From positions 61,396 through 125,395 of the forward strand of contig JBBQCI010000001.1 of NCBI GenBank assembly GCA_038318565.1: 64,000 nucleotides of DNA, written 5' to 3'. The stretch comes from UBA11346 sp038318565 (GTDB taxonomy: Bacteria > Planctomycetota > UBA11346). Below are positions 1 through 9,097 of this stretch, one piece after another. Both the position numbers and the translations under genes were made by a program. Below the pieces are notes generated by a model. That model was not told the origin of the DNA and did not search any database. It saw nothing but the letters and a program-made list of their open reading frames with translations. The first letter of the stretch is position 1. Each line of letters begins with the position of its first letter.

Positions 1-2233
1 GTAGTTCGCGGACCACTTCGCCGCCGGCAGCCAGGTCGGCGACGATCTGCGGCGAGGGCTCAACTATCGGCCGAATTGAACGATCACCCATGCGGATCCG
101 CCAGACCCCCTTCACCCGACGATTTGACGGATTGCTCAGGATGACCTTCATCGGCAATTCGACCTGACCGTCGGATACGACCAACTCGCCATGTTCGATA
201 CGAGCTACTGCGACGCCCTTCACCGGGGACGCAGGCAACCGGTAACCGCGCCACGTGGATGACAACCGCCGGCGGGTACGCACGCCCGCCTTGCGCCAAT
301 CAAAAGGGCGGAATCCCAGCTGCAGAGCCGGCGAATCTGCGCGCAGAGCGAAATCGCCGCTGCGCGGATCGACAAACAGTGGATCGGCCTCGATGGAGTC
401 CACCCATCGGCCGACCGCCTGCTCGTTGGCCAGACTCCCCTGGTGCCAATGCACGCCGCCTGATCCGGCATTCCACACCAGATTCCGCTTGGTGGCGCAC
501 AATTCGGGATGCCAATCCGCGTCGCTCTTGAGGTTGTCGCGATCGAACCACGTCAGGTTACGCTCGAAGATGATCCCGCAGCTGAGATCGGCCCGCCCGG
601 GATTCAACATCGCCTTGTCCATGGTGGCGAAGATGTTGTTCTTTACCGTTAAAAAACGACCATAATGCACGCTGAATCCGCAATACTGCACATCATGGAC
701 GCAGTTGTCCCGGTAGGTGATGCCGCTGCTGCCCTCATCCGGGTAGAGACCCCAGCCGCCGTAGTGATAGCAGGCGATGTCATGCAGGTGGTTGCCGATC
801 ACCGTTGAACCCGGCTGAACGCCCAGCGAATAGATCCCTCCGTTATCCGACAACAGCCGTTCGTGATTGATGTGATGGATATAGTTCCAGTCGATGCGGT
901 TGTCCCACGTCCGGGTCTGCTGATATCCCCAGGTCCATCCGAACGAAATGCCCGTGTAGGAGAAATGATGGATGTGGTTGTGCTGGATGCGATTGCCTCC
1001 GGCATTGCCAATCCACACGCCAATCGCGCTGGGATAGACATGGCCACCGTCGTGGAGATGGCAATCGGCCACCGTCGCGGCCATTGGCCGCAACCGTTCG
1101 GCTCTGAATGCCCTACCGACCGCGCCATCATGCACCTGCAACTCCTCGTGCCCGATCTTCACTGCTCCGGCCCCAAGATCGCGGATGGTGCAGGCGGCAA
1201 TCACGTTGCCGCTGCTGCCTGCCAGCATCTCAACACCGTAGCCTGCACAGTGGGCCAATTCGCAACCATACAGCACGCAGCGTTCCGCCTGGTCGAACAG
1301 CACGGCTCCGGGCACATCGAAGGCGGCCTGGATGGTACCGCAGTTGGTGGGCAGACGGGACCACTCGTTGTGTTCGAGACCGATATTCTCTAGCACGACC
1401 TCGGAAACCAGGCCGGTTCGCGTGCCTTGGAAGCGGATCAGTTGTTCCAGCCGAGGTGCGACCACGGACACCGTTTCAGGCCGTTCGCCAGCATGCGGCA
1501 GGTAGGTCAGTCGGCCACTCGGCCGATCCAGATACCATTCACCGGGCTGGGATAGGGCTTCAGCGACGTTAATCAGGACGAAGCGGGCAAATTGGCCGCC
1601 CTCATCGCGCAGGCTGCCCAACGACGGTCCATGGAAACGGACGAGCCGACGGGTCTCGTCCAGCTCCCGTACGCGCAGATGGGTATCGAACCACAACTGA
1701 TACGCCACGATCGTGACGTCATCTAGGTTGCGGAACCGGCTGATCGTTCCCTCGGGGTACTCGGCCCGATCGGGGCCCTTCAGCCAGGAAAAACCAGTAT
1801 CAGGCAAGCCGTCAACACCACTGAAACGATAGAAACCGGTTCGTGGCAGACGAGGACGGCTCCGCCGCTGTCCATCAACCCACAACTGGGTGAAGTTCCA
1901 CGATTTGTCGCGCACCTCGGGCAGGTCGATCGTCCAGGCCGTCTGCCCAGCCTGGGTACTGACCGACCAGCCGCCGAGCCGTCGTCCTCCGCTGAACACG
2001 GGCTTGCACCCGGTGGCAGCCGACCAGCGCTGGCCGTTATCAGCCGGCGTGAAGACCAGGGTCTCCTCGAGTTCATAGACCCCGGCGTGTACCACCACGT
2101 GGACGGGTCCTGTCGCCCTGCGCGCCAGCAGCTGGGCGCGTCTGGGCGTGGCCACGGGATGGGCTGCGCTGCCGTCGCCACGATCGTTCCCATCGACGTC
2201 GAGGTGGATCTGTTGAGTACGGCTGGTGGCCAT
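1..2233 (-). CDS. GH141-like right-handed parallel beta-helix protein (3' end outside window)
   Basis: The frame is open from the ATG at 2233 to the left edge, so about 744 residues are visible and the C-terminus is missing. The start has GGAG six bases upstream; another in-frame ATG lies at 2275. The N-terminus (HLDVDGNDRGDGSAAHPV) is the usual opening of secreted beta-helix polysaccharide enzymes. A long ladder of N/H-rich strands follows, with GISFGWTWGY, then SDNGGIYSLGVQPGS and GGWGLYPDEGSSG, which I recognise from GH141-type enzymes (fucosidase or xylanase activities are known in that family). The likely role is attack on complex plant or algal glycans. Oddly, no signal peptide is visible from either ATG. 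The gene lies 52 bases downstream of comM on the same strand. The fold is secure; the GH141 assignment and substrate are inference. Confidence 0.82.
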   Translation of the reverse strand, partial: MATSRTQQIHLDVDGNDRGDGSAAHPVATPRRAQLLARRATGPVHVVVHAGVYELEETLVFTPADNGQRWSAATGCKPVFSGGRRLGGWSVSTQAGQTAWTIDLPEVRDKSWNFTQLWVDGQRRSRPRLPRTGFYRFSGVDGLPDTGFSWLKGPDRAEYPEGTISRFRNLDDVTIVAYQLWFDTHLRVRELDETRRLVRFHGPSLGSLRDEGGQFARFVLINVAEALSQPGEWYLDRPSGRLTYLPHAGERPETVSVVAPRLEQLIRFQGTRTGLVSEVVLENIGLEHNEWSRLPTNCGTIQAAFDVPGAVLFDQAERCVLYGCELAHCAGYGVEMLAGSSGNVIAACTIRDLGAGAVKIGHEELQVHDGAVGRAFRAERLRPMAATVADCHLHDGGHVYPSAIGVWIGNAGGNRIQHNHIHHFSYTGISFGWTWGYQQTRTWDNRIDWNYIHHINHERLLSDNGGIYSLGVQPGSTVIGNHLHDIACYHYGGWGLYPDEGSSGITYRDNCVHDVQYCGFSVHYGRFLTVKNNIFATMDKAMLNPGRADLSCGIIFERNLTWFDRDNLKSDADWHPELCATKRNLVWNAGSGGVHWHQGSLANEQAVGRWVDSIEADPLFVDPRSGDFALRADSPALQLGFRPFDWRKAGVRTRRRLSSTWRGYRLPASPVKGVAVARIEHGELVVSDGQVELPMKVILSNPSNRRVKGVWRIRMGDRSIRPIVEPSPQIVADLAAGGEVVREL

Positions 2234-2285
2234 GGTGTGCTCCGGTTGGGCAGCATTGTAGCCCTCGGCCGACATCAACTAGTGG

Positions 2286-3803
2286 CTAGGCCGGTCGGTC
2301 GAGAACTCGGTAGCCGATCGCCTCGCTGACATCGTCGAGCCCGACCCCATCGCGTCCTTCAAGATCGGCGATGGTGCGCGCGACCTTGAGGATGCGGTCA
2401 TGGGCCCGGGCCGACAGGCCGAGCTCGTCGACCGCCTGGCCGAGCAGGTGTAGGGCCTCAGGCGCGGCGTGGATGTGGCTGCGCAACCCGCGCGGTTCGA
2501 GCAGTGCGTTCGGCCGGCCCTGGCGCGCCACCATGAGGCCGCGGGCCGCCACCACGCGCTGGCGCAGGGCGGCGCTGGTCTCGCCCCCGTCGGCCCCCTG
2601 CAGCGTCTCGGGCCGCTGCGCCGGAACTTCCAGATGCAGGTCGATGCGATCGAGCAGGGGACCGCTGATTTTGGCACGATATCGGTGGATCTCATCGGAA
2701 CCGCAGGTGCAGCGCCGGGTGGGATGGCCGAGGAAGCCGCACGGGCAGGGATTCATCGCCGCAACCAGGCAGCAACGGGCGGGAAATCGTAGCCGACCAG
2801 ACGCCCGGACGATGGTGAGGAAGCCGTCCTCCAGCGGTTGGCGCAGCGATTCAAGCGCAGTCCGCGGGTACTCGGGCAATTCATCGAGGAATAGGACGCC
2901 ATGATGGGCTAGGCTGATCTCCCCCGGCCGCGGCGGGCTGCCTCCTCCGACCAGACCCGGCCCGCTGACCCCGTGATGGGGTGAGCGGAACGGGCGCTGG
3001 GCGACCAAGCCACTGCCCAACGGCAGGAGTCCGGCGATCGAATGCACCCGCGTCACTTCCAGGGCCTCATCGGATGACAGCGCCGGCAGGATGCCGGACA
3101 ACCGGCGCGCCAGCATGGTCTTGCCCGAACCCGGCGGCCCGAGCATCAACAGGTTGTGCGCCCCCGCAGCAGCAATGACTATGGCTCGCTTGGCCTGCGC
3201 CTGGCCACGAACGTCCGAGAGACACGGTTCGTCAGTTTCGGCCTGCCGGGGAGCCGGTGGCATGGTCGGCATCTCGCCGCTGCGCAGCCAGGCGCAGCAG
3301 GCTCGCAGGTCCGATGGGGCGACGACGCGCAGACCGCCGACTGCAGCCGCCTCGTGGGCGTTGGCCGGGGCGACCACCGCCGTATCAAAGCCGGCCGCGC
3401 GAGCCGCCGCGGCGGCCGCAACGACTCCACGCACTGGCCGCAATTCGCCACCCAGAGCAAGCTCAGCGAGGAACAGTGCGCGCTGCGGCGGCTCTGGCAG
3501 GGCGTTATCGCCCATGGTGGCCAGAAAACCGATTGCACACGCCAGGTCAAAGGCGGGTCCTTCCTTGCGACGATCGGCTGGTGCCAAGTTGACGGTGATG
3601 TGATCGAGCGGGCTGTGACGCAAACCCGAGGCGAAAATGGCCGTGGTGACCCGCTGCACGCTCTCGCGCACAGCCGCATCAGGCAGCCCGACGACCGTGG
3701 TCCGACCCTCACCGTTTGCTGGAGTCGACCGTGCGACCTCGACAGTGACTAGATAGCCATCCACCCCTTCGGTGCCGGCCGCGTGAACTCGTACAAGTCG
3801 CAT
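2286..3803 (-). CDS. comM: YifB/ComM family Mg-chelatase-like AAA ATPase
   Basis: A 505-residue protein, the normal length for the family. The N-terminal Lon-protease-like ChlI domain (residues 1-175) is followed by an AAA module with Walker A GPPGSGKT (222-229), Walker B LFLDE (304-308), a Cys-rich MNPCPCGFLGHP stretch, and the C-terminal Mg-chelatase helical domain with DRIDLHLEVP. In naturally competent bacteria ComM is a hexameric helicase that promotes branch migration during integration of transformed DNA; here that is knowledge of the family only. The open frame extends 98 codons further upstream, but family homology starts at MRLVRVHAAG, and the extension is low-complexity sequence that would overlap the divergent phosphatase gene. 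Confidence 0.93.
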   Translation of the reverse strand: MRLVRVHAAGTEGVDGYLVTVEVARSTPANGEGRTTVVGLPDAAVRESVQRVTTAIFASGLRHSPLDHITVNLAPADRRKEGPAFDLACAIGFLATMGDNALPEPPQRALFLAELALGGELRPVRGVVAAAAAARAAGFDTAVVAPANAHEAAAVGGLRVVAPSDLRACCAWLRSGEMPTMPPAPRQAETDEPCLSDVRGQAQAKRAIVIAAAGAHNLLMLGPPGSGKTMLARRLSGILPALSSDEALEVTRVHSIAGLLPLGSGLVAQRPFRSPHHGVSGPGLVGGGSPPRPGEISLAHHGVLFLDELPEYPRTALESLRQPLEDGFLTIVRASGRLRFPARCCLVAAMNPCPCGFLGHPTRRCTCGSDEIHRYRAKISGPLLDRIDLHLEVPAQRPETLQGADGGETSAALRQRVVAARGLMVARQGRPNALLEPRGLRSHIHAAPEALHLLGQAVDELGLSARAHDRILKVARTIADLEGRDGVGLDDVSEAIGYRVLDRPA

Positions 3804-3993
3804 ACCGATAGCCTTCCATGGTCGCATCACGCCGCAAGTGGACCGGCGTTGCACCGTCGAAGGGAAGCGGGATGATGCAGGGGTGCCGCAGGACCCTCGC
3901 CAGACTCCACCATCAGACGTACATGCCCTGGTCCGTGAGGTCCTCGGCGGAGCCCAGCCTACCAGCGGGGTTCCTGGTGGTGGCTTAGGGTGG

Positions 3994-4797
3994 ATGGATG
4001 AGGCCGAGCCGGAGAAGCCAGGAAACAGCAGTGGCTGGGCCAGGCCGGGTGCGAAACCAAAGAGCGAGGACAGCGAAGTCGAGCAGGCCCGCCACATTCA
4101 GCTGCGCATGCTGACCACCCCGCCGCGACTGCCCGGCCTGAGCTGTGCGGCCCGGTTCGAGCCCCACCACGAAGTCAGCGGCGACTTCTACGACTTCTTC
4201 CAATTCCCGGATGGCCGCTTAGGGGTCGTGCAGGGCGACGTCAGCGGTCACGGTGTCGCTGCCGGCATGGTCATGGCCATGGCCAAACAGACCATCCGCC
4301 TGCTTGCTTCCACCGGCTCCAATCCGGGCAAAGTGCTGATCGAGGCCAACCGCTGGCTGTGCGGTGCGATGGCTGGCAAGTTTGTCACCTGCATCTACCT
4401 GACCATCGATCCAGCCAAAGGTGAGTTGCGGCTCGCCCGTGCCGGTCACCCACCCCTGATCCTGGTCAATGCCGCCACCGGCAAGCGGGACATTTTGTCG
4501 CCCAAGGGCATCGCCCTGGGCATCCGCAGTGGCGCCGCATTCGCCGCCGGATCCGAAGAGATCCGGGTCGGTTTGCGTCCAGCCGACCTGCTGGTACTCG
4601 CCACGGATGGCCTTTTGGAAGCCAAGGATCGCCTGGGCGAAGAGTTCGGCTGCGAACGCATGACCGATGTCATCGCTCAGCATGCTCCGGCCGGTCCCGA
4701 AGCCGTGGTCAACCGCATCCTTGATGCTGCCCGGCATTTCCAGGGCAGCGTCAACCTAGATGATGACGCCATGGCGGTCGCCATAGCCGTCGGCTGA
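3994..4797 (+). CDS. PP2C-type serine phosphatase (SpoIIE/RsbU family)
   Basis: About 267 residues from the ATG at 3994. A GTG at 3838 would add 52 residues of low-complexity sequence and has no ribosome binding site. Residues 28-267 form the SpoIIE phosphatase domain: EVEQARHIQ helix, SGDFYDFF (62-69), GDVSGHGVAAGMVMA (81-95), RAGHPP and LLVLATDGLLEA, so all metal-binding Asp motifs are present. Such enzymes dephosphorylate STAS-domain anti-anti-sigma proteins in partner-switching cascades. No sensor domain is fused, so the input must come from elsewhere. The gene is divergent from comM, and its stop codon abuts the stop of the convergent lipoate-ligase-like gene with no gap. A STAS-like protein is encoded at 23492-24076, but a link between the two is only a guess. 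Confidence 0.87.
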   Translation: MDEAEPEKPGNSSGWARPGAKPKSEDSEVEQARHIQLRMLTTPPRLPGLSCAARFEPHHEVSGDFYDFFQFPDGRLGVVQGDVSGHGVAAGMVMAMAKQTIRLLASTGSNPGKVLIEANRWLCGAMAGKFVTCIYLTIDPAKGELRLARAGHPPLILVNAATGKRDILSPKGIALGIRSGAAFAAGSEEIRVGLRPADLLVLATDGLLEAKDRLGEEFGCERMTDVIAQHAPAGPEAVVNRILDAARHFQGSVNLDDDAMAVAIAVG

Positions 4798-5529
4798 TCA
4801 AGGTCGTGGCCCGCTGCGCCGGACCACCCAGTCGTCATTGCCATAGCGCTCCTGGCGAAGGTGCCTGGCCCGGGCCAACTCCTCCGTGGTCCAGATGCCA
4901 GGCAGCAACGGGGCGGCAAGGGCGTCACTGACAGCTTCGCGCAGGACTGCCGCTGCAGCATCCCAATCCAGTCCGCAGCCACTGATTGTCGTGCCATCCC
5001 ATCCGTTGCTCGCTAACTTCAGGCTACCGTGCAATAGGCACCGCGAACCGCGGGCCCGCGCGGCGCTGCCGAGCACCTTCCCACCATCGGCATGCACCAG
5101 GTCATCTGCCGCTGGACTGGCGAAACAACGTGGTTCGTCCTGATACCGGCGATCGCCGATCGAGGTCGACTGCCGGGCCAGAGCCCGGTCGCGCCGTGCC
5201 AAGGCAGCCAGCACTGCCCCATGGATGAGCGGATAGAGATCACGGGCTCGCTCGGGCAGACCGTGCTGGCCGAGGATGCCAGCCAGCGCATAGGTGACCT
5301 CGTGCTCATGCCAGATCGCTCCACCCCCGGTGATGCGCCGCACCACCGCCATGCCAGCCGGCAGACCAGTCGTGGCGGTTGCATGATCCTGGAAGCAGCC
5401 CAGCGATACGGTTGGCGGATCCCAGCGATAGAGACGCAGCGTGGTCTGATCAAAAACGTCCAGGAGAGCCTCATCTCGCGCCATCTGTTCAGGGCCATCG
5501 GCGATCAGAGTGGGGAGAAGACGGATCAT
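4798..5529 (-). CDS. Lipoate-protein ligase A family protein
   Basis: A 243-residue BPL/LplA/LipB-fold protein. The adenylate/lipoate-binding signature RRITGGGAIWH is at 64-74 and the catalytic Lys motif GGKVLGSAARARG at 149-161, followed by LLHGSLKL. These match the LplA N-terminal catalytic domain, which transfers lipoyl or octanoyl groups to the lysine of E2 or GcvH domains. The separate LplA C-terminal accessory domain appears short or absent, so octanoyltransferase activity (LipM/LipL type) is as likely as a true lipoate ligase. No lipoylated-protein genes or lipA are nearby. The start at ATG 5529 lies 80 bases from the divergent MFS gene. Confidence 0.87.
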   Translation of the reverse strand: MIRLLPTLIADGPEQMARDEALLDVFDQTTLRLYRWDPPTVSLGCFQDHATATTGLPAGMAVVRRITGGGAIWHEHEVTYALAGILGQHGLPERARDLYPLIHGAVLAALARRDRALARQSTSIGDRRYQDEPRCFASPAADDLVHADGGKVLGSAARARGSRCLLHGSLKLASNGWDGTTISGCGLDWDAAAAVLREAVSDALAAPLLPGIWTTEELARARHLRQERYGNDDWVVRRSGPRP

Positions 5530-5609
5530 GCGGTGTCACACCTTGGCGGCGCGCAAGGACGTGCAATCCGGGCGGGTTGCCAGTCAACGATCGGTGCTAT
5601 GGTGCCGAA

Positions 5610-7013
5610 ATGCGCATCCCGTTCAGCCAGTGGCGGCACGGCAGTCCGGTGCGGCGGGGACTGTTCTACGCCATGGTCGAAGGCGGCGTGGTCGGAGGCA
5701 TGGTCGTGGCCATGGAGGCGTGGATGGTACCACTGCTGCAGATCAGCCTGGGGGCAGCGGTGTTCGTGGTCGGACTCCTGACACTGATCCCGCAATTGGG
5801 CATGATCGGCTTGTCTCCCTTCGCCCGACCCATGATCCAGCGCCTCGGAGGCCCCAAACGGGCCGCCATCCTCGCCTGCTGGTGGCAGGTGACCATCATC
5901 GGTCTGCTGTCGATCCCGCTGCACGCCCCAGAGCAACCGTGGGCGGTGCCGATGGCCGTCACCCTGATCTGCTGCTTTGGTCTTAGTGCCGTATTCGGCG
6001 GTCCGGCCTGGGTGGCCTGGGTCTCCGGCTTCGTCCCGCGACAGATCAGCGGCCGTTACCAGGCCCGGCGGATGCGCCTCTTCAACGTGATCAAGCTGCT
6101 TTTCGCGGCTGTGTTTGCCGGCCTCGCCCACTTCATGCCGCTCGACAAGGGGAGCGAAGGCCTGCAACTGATCCTGGCTTTGGCGTTGCTGTCGCGCCTT
6201 GCCTCAATCTGGTGTCTGGAACGGCAACCCTACATCGAACCGAAGGTAGATCGTGCTCCGATGTCAGCGCGTGCCGCAGAGGCGGCCACCGGCATGGGCG
6301 GATTCCTGCGCACCATGACCAGTACAGACATTGGTCGCTGGACCCTGGTGTGGGCGACCTTCCAAGGCGGTGTCATGGTCGCCGGTCCGTTCTTCGCCAG
6401 CTACATGATCACAGCCAGTGACCAGGGCGGACTTGGTCTACGTGACTTCGATTACACCCTGCTGCTGTATGTCAGCGTGATCGCACGCATCCTGTTCTAT
6501 CCGGTAGTCGGGCGGATGGTCGATCTGTTCGGTCCCCGCGCCGTGCTGCGCATCTGTTTCTGCATCATCCTCTTGCTGCCGGTTGCGTGGTCCCTGACGA
6601 CTAGCCTGCCGATCCTCCTGCTCAACGAGGTGTTGGCCGGGGCGGCCTGGGCGGCCGCCGAGATCTCGATCGGGGCACTGATGTTCGCGTCGCATCCCGA
6701 TCCCGATCGCCGGATGGAACTGATCGGCTATTTCAACACCATCAGCGCCTCGTGCATCGCCCTGGGTACGCTGCTCGGTACTGTCCTGATCGATCTGGTG
6801 CCGGCGATCGCCGGAAGCCGCTACCATAGCATATTCCTGATCAGCATGGCCCTGCGCTTACCAGGAGTGATCCTGGCTTTACGGTGGCTGCCCAGTCTGC
6901 GTCCGATTGGACCGAACGAAGGGCGTCACTTAGTCCAAGCGCTACCTGGAGTGGAGCTGGTGAGTGCTTTCGGGCGTGGGCTCGCGAACCTGTTCCGCAG
7001 ACCGTTCGACTGA
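5610..7013 (+). CDS. Major facilitator superfamily transporter
   Basis: A 467-residue polytopic membrane protein with roughly twelve hydrophobic segments, for example around residues 20-70, 85-135, 150-205 and, in the second half, 245-430. The loop after the second segment carries RPMIQRLGGPKR, a degenerate form of the MFS loop motif; the second half carries GRMVDLFGPRAVLR. The start was set at MRIPFSQWRHG because the 77 upstream in-frame codons have no membrane character and would overlap the divergent gene. The last 72 bases overlap the convergent gene 6942-7628. The substrate cannot be read from the sequence. Confidence 0.85.
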   Translation: MRIPFSQWRHGSPVRRGLFYAMVEGGVVGGMVVAMEAWMVPLLQISLGAAVFVVGLLTLIPQLGMIGLSPFARPMIQRLGGPKRAAILACWWQVTIIGLLSIPLHAPEQPWAVPMAVTLICCFGLSAVFGGPAWVAWVSGFVPRQISGRYQARRMRLFNVIKLLFAAVFAGLAHFMPLDKGSEGLQLILALALLSRLASIWCLERQPYIEPKVDRAPMSARAAEAATGMGGFLRTMTSTDIGRWTLVWATFQGGVMVAGPFFASYMITASDQGGLGLRDFDYTLLLYVSVIARILFYPVVGRMVDLFGPRAVLRICFCIILLLPVAWSLTTSLPILLLNEVLAGAAWAAAEISIGALMFASHPDPDRRMELIGYFNTISASCIALGTLLGTVLIDLVPAIAGSRYHSIFLISMALRLPGVILALRWLPSLRPIGPNEGRHLVQALPGVELVSAFGRGLANLFRRPFD

Positions 7014-7628
7014 TGGGGGTGCGACTGGATCCCGCCGAGGTCGGACCGATTGGCCCAACCACAGCTTACCAGCCAGGTCGGCAGAATGTTCCCGTCCGAC
7101 AACATCGAGCCGAGACTGATCGATCAGATGCAGCACGTGGCCGGCTTCCGCTCCACGTCCCAGGCGGAATAGCGCTTCGGCGTGCAGGAGCCTAGTGGCC
7201 GGCAGTAGATCACCGGGGTTCACTAGTCCGACCTGGACACAGGTCGCGTCAATGCCTGCCCAGTCGCCTTGTTCCGCGAGGTAGGTGCATCGAGCCCGCC
7301 AGATGGGTCCGGCGGCCAGCGGACGGGCCACGGTTTCCCTCCTGGTGGCCTCGCCATCTGCCAAGACATCGGCGGTGGGCAACGCCTCGGTCTCTCGGAA
7401 AGCAATCGCTGCATCTTGCGCGCGCATGTCCGCAACCAGGTCGGAAACTCTGGCACTCAACGCAAGCAGCGCCGCCACGAACATCAGAGTCAGCACCAGC
7501 ACTGCGGCAACCAGCACGCGCACCAGGTTACGCGGCTTGGCGATGGCGACCCGCGGCGGCAGGGCGGGCTCAGTGGTGCGCGACAACGCCTCAGCCAGTG
7601 AGGAGACGGATGGTTCGCGGGAGGCCAT
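6942..7628 (-). CDS. Single-pass membrane protein of unknown function, downstream of pilC
   Basis: A 228-residue protein not recognised as any family. A Pro/Ser-rich cytoplasmic start is followed by one strong membrane helix at about 36-58 and an extracytoplasmic part of about 165 residues. That part has two Cys (WRARCTYLAEQGDWAGIDATCVQVG) and a TPR-like pattern (ATRLLHAEALFRLGRGAEAGHVLHLIDQ). The start is 12 bases after the pilC stop, so it is probably co-transcribed with pilC and may be an accessory of the secretion or pilus machine. The C-terminus overlaps the convergent MFS gene by 72 bases. Confidence 0.7.
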   Translation of the reverse strand: MASREPSVSSLAEALSRTTEPALPPRVAIAKPRNLVRVLVAAVLVLTLMFVAALLALSARVSDLVADMRAQDAAIAFRETEALPTADVLADGEATRRETVARPLAAGPIWRARCTYLAEQGDWAGIDATCVQVGLVNPGDLLPATRLLHAEALFRLGRGAEAGHVLHLIDQSRLDVVGREHSADLAGKLWLGQSVRPRRDPVAPPSVERSAEQVREPTPESTHQLHSR

Positions 7629-7640
7629 CAGGCTGATCCC

Positions 7641-8867
7641 TCAGGACAGCGTCTTCTGCAGTTCCAGGATCGGATAGAAGATGGCGATCACGATGGTGCC
7701 GACGATCGTGCCCATGATGCCCAACATGATCGGTTCGATCAGCGAAGTCAGCGCTTTCACCGTGGCATGGATCTGCTCGTCGTAAAAGTCCGAGATCTTG
7801 GCAAGTAACTGTTCCAACGCACCGGACTTCTCGCCGATGCCGATCATGCGCGTGACCATTGGGGGGAACACCCAGGCGGTCTTCAGGTGACTGGTCAGCG
7901 ATTCACCCCGCTTAACTTGGTCACGAGTCGCTAGCAGCGTGTCTTCCAACACCGCATTGCCCGACGTCGATGCGACGATTTCGAGAGCTGCCAGCAAAGG
8001 CACGCCCGAGGCGAGCAGAGTCGACATGGTGCGGGCGAAGCGGCTGATCGCGACTTTCTGGCCAAGCGGGCCGAACACCGGCGCCTTGAGCATCCAGGTA
8101 TCATTCATACGCCTGAAGTCGCGGTTAGTCATTGCCAACTTGTAGCCGAAATACGCGGCAAGACTCGCCCCGATCACCACATACCAGCGATCCTGCAGGA
8201 ATTGCGAGCAGTCGAGCACGAATACCGTGATGCCGGGCAGCTTGGCATTCAGGCTCTTGAACATTGATTCGAACTTGGGGACGACAAACACCAGCAGGTA
8301 GGCGGTGATGCCCAGGACCAGGATCAGTGAGATCACCGGATAGGTCATCGCTGACTTGATCTCGCGCTTCAGCGATTCATTGGCCTCCAGGAAGTCGGCG
8401 AGACGGCCAAGGATGATGTCGAGCTGACCAGAGGCCTCGCCCGCCTTCACCATGTTGATATAGATGTCAGGGAAGATGCGGGGGAAGCGGGTCATCGCTT
8501 CGGACAGTTCTGTGCCGCCGCGGACCAGATCGGCGCATTCCTGAAGACCCATGCCGAAGCCTTTGTTCTGATCCATGGTCTGTTCAGATAGGATCTCGAA
8601 GGCTTCGAGCAGCGGGATGCCGGCGCCAATCATGGTCGCCATCTGGCGAGTGAAGAGCGCCAGTTCCGAGGTGTTGGCCTTGCGCGCGACCGCACCGAGG
8701 CTCATGAAGCCACCCGGTTTGATGTCGATGCGCTTGACCCCGGTCACCACTAGGTTCTGCGACTTCAACTTGGTATTGGCCTCGGCCTCGTTGTCGGCCT
8801 CGATCTGGCCCTTTACATCGATACCCGCTGAGTTGCGGGCGGTATAGGCGAACTTCTGCTTTGCCAC
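7641..8867 (-). CDS. pilC: Type II secretion/type IV pilus inner-membrane platform protein (GspF/PilC)
   Basis: A 408-residue protein with two T2SF repeats (about 70-192 and 275-397), each with the family pattern FTRQMATMIGAGIPLLEAFEIL / FARTMSTLLASGVPLLAALEIV. Three membrane segments are visible (VISLILVLGITAYLLVFVV, the WYVVIGASLAAYFGY region and the C-terminal EPIMLGIMGTIVGTIVIAIFYPIL). PilC couples the PilB/PilT ATPases to pilin movement. The GTG at 8867 is preferred because AGGAG lies six bases upstream and the product starts VAKQKFAYTARNS, the normal beginning. The partner ATPase genes lie 41 kb away at 50204-53659 on the opposite strand. Confidence 0.93.
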   Translation of the reverse strand: MAKQKFAYTARNSAGIDVKGQIEADNEAEANTKLKSQNLVVTGVKRIDIKPGGFMSLGAVARKANTSELALFTRQMATMIGAGIPLLEAFEILSEQTMDQNKGFGMGLQECADLVRGGTELSEAMTRFPRIFPDIYINMVKAGEASGQLDIILGRLADFLEANESLKREIKSAMTYPVISLILVLGITAYLLVFVVPKFESMFKSLNAKLPGITVFVLDCSQFLQDRWYVVIGASLAAYFGYKLAMTNRDFRRMNDTWMLKAPVFGPLGQKVAISRFARTMSTLLASGVPLLAALEIVASTSGNAVLEDTLLATRDQVKRGESLTSHLKTAWVFPPMVTRMIGIGEKSGALEQLLAKISDFYDEQIHATVKALTSLIEPIMLGIMGTIVGTIVIAIFYPILELQKTLS

Positions 8868-8940
8868 GGCGGCTCCTGGAAAGAGGTCTGCCCATACTAT
8901 GCGGTCCCGCGTAAGGCCGCAACTGGACAAACGGCACTAG

Positions 8941-9097
8941 GAGCCTGTCGGAGATTCTCCGCTAGGCTTTTGGCTTTCGCGGATTCAGCCTCCCTTTGGT
9001 CACGAGTTTGCGGAAACCGCGAAAACAGGCTCTTTGCGCAAGAGGCAAGCCCGGCAAGCCCACTTTGACCCCCTAGTCGCCTGTCTCCGACAGGCTC
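8941..9097. repeat. MITE-like element with 14-bp terminal inverted repeats
   Basis: A 157-base non-coding segment bounded by perfect inverted repeats: GAGCCTGTCGGAGA at 8941-8954 and its exact complement at 9084-9097. Inside, a second inverted pair (TTTCGCGG near 8975 and CCGCGAAA near 9016) can fold, and ACAGGCTC recurs internally at 9025-9032. No coding frame spans it. The element ends exactly at the stop codon of the convergent lipoprotein gene. This looks like a miniature inverted-repeat transposable element or REP-type repeat. Clear target-site duplications are not visible (CTAG on the left, TTAG on the right). It sits upstream of pilC and could also act as a terminator for the lipoprotein gene. 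Confidence 0.6.

Noticed and set aside
3804..4097. 98-codon N-terminal extension of comM
   Set aside because: Low-complexity, overlaps the divergent phosphatase, and family homology begins exactly at ATG 3803.
4150..4170. GGTTCGAGCCCC resembling a tRNA T-arm
   Set aside because: It is inside the phosphatase coding frame and no acceptor or anticodon arm can be formed around it.
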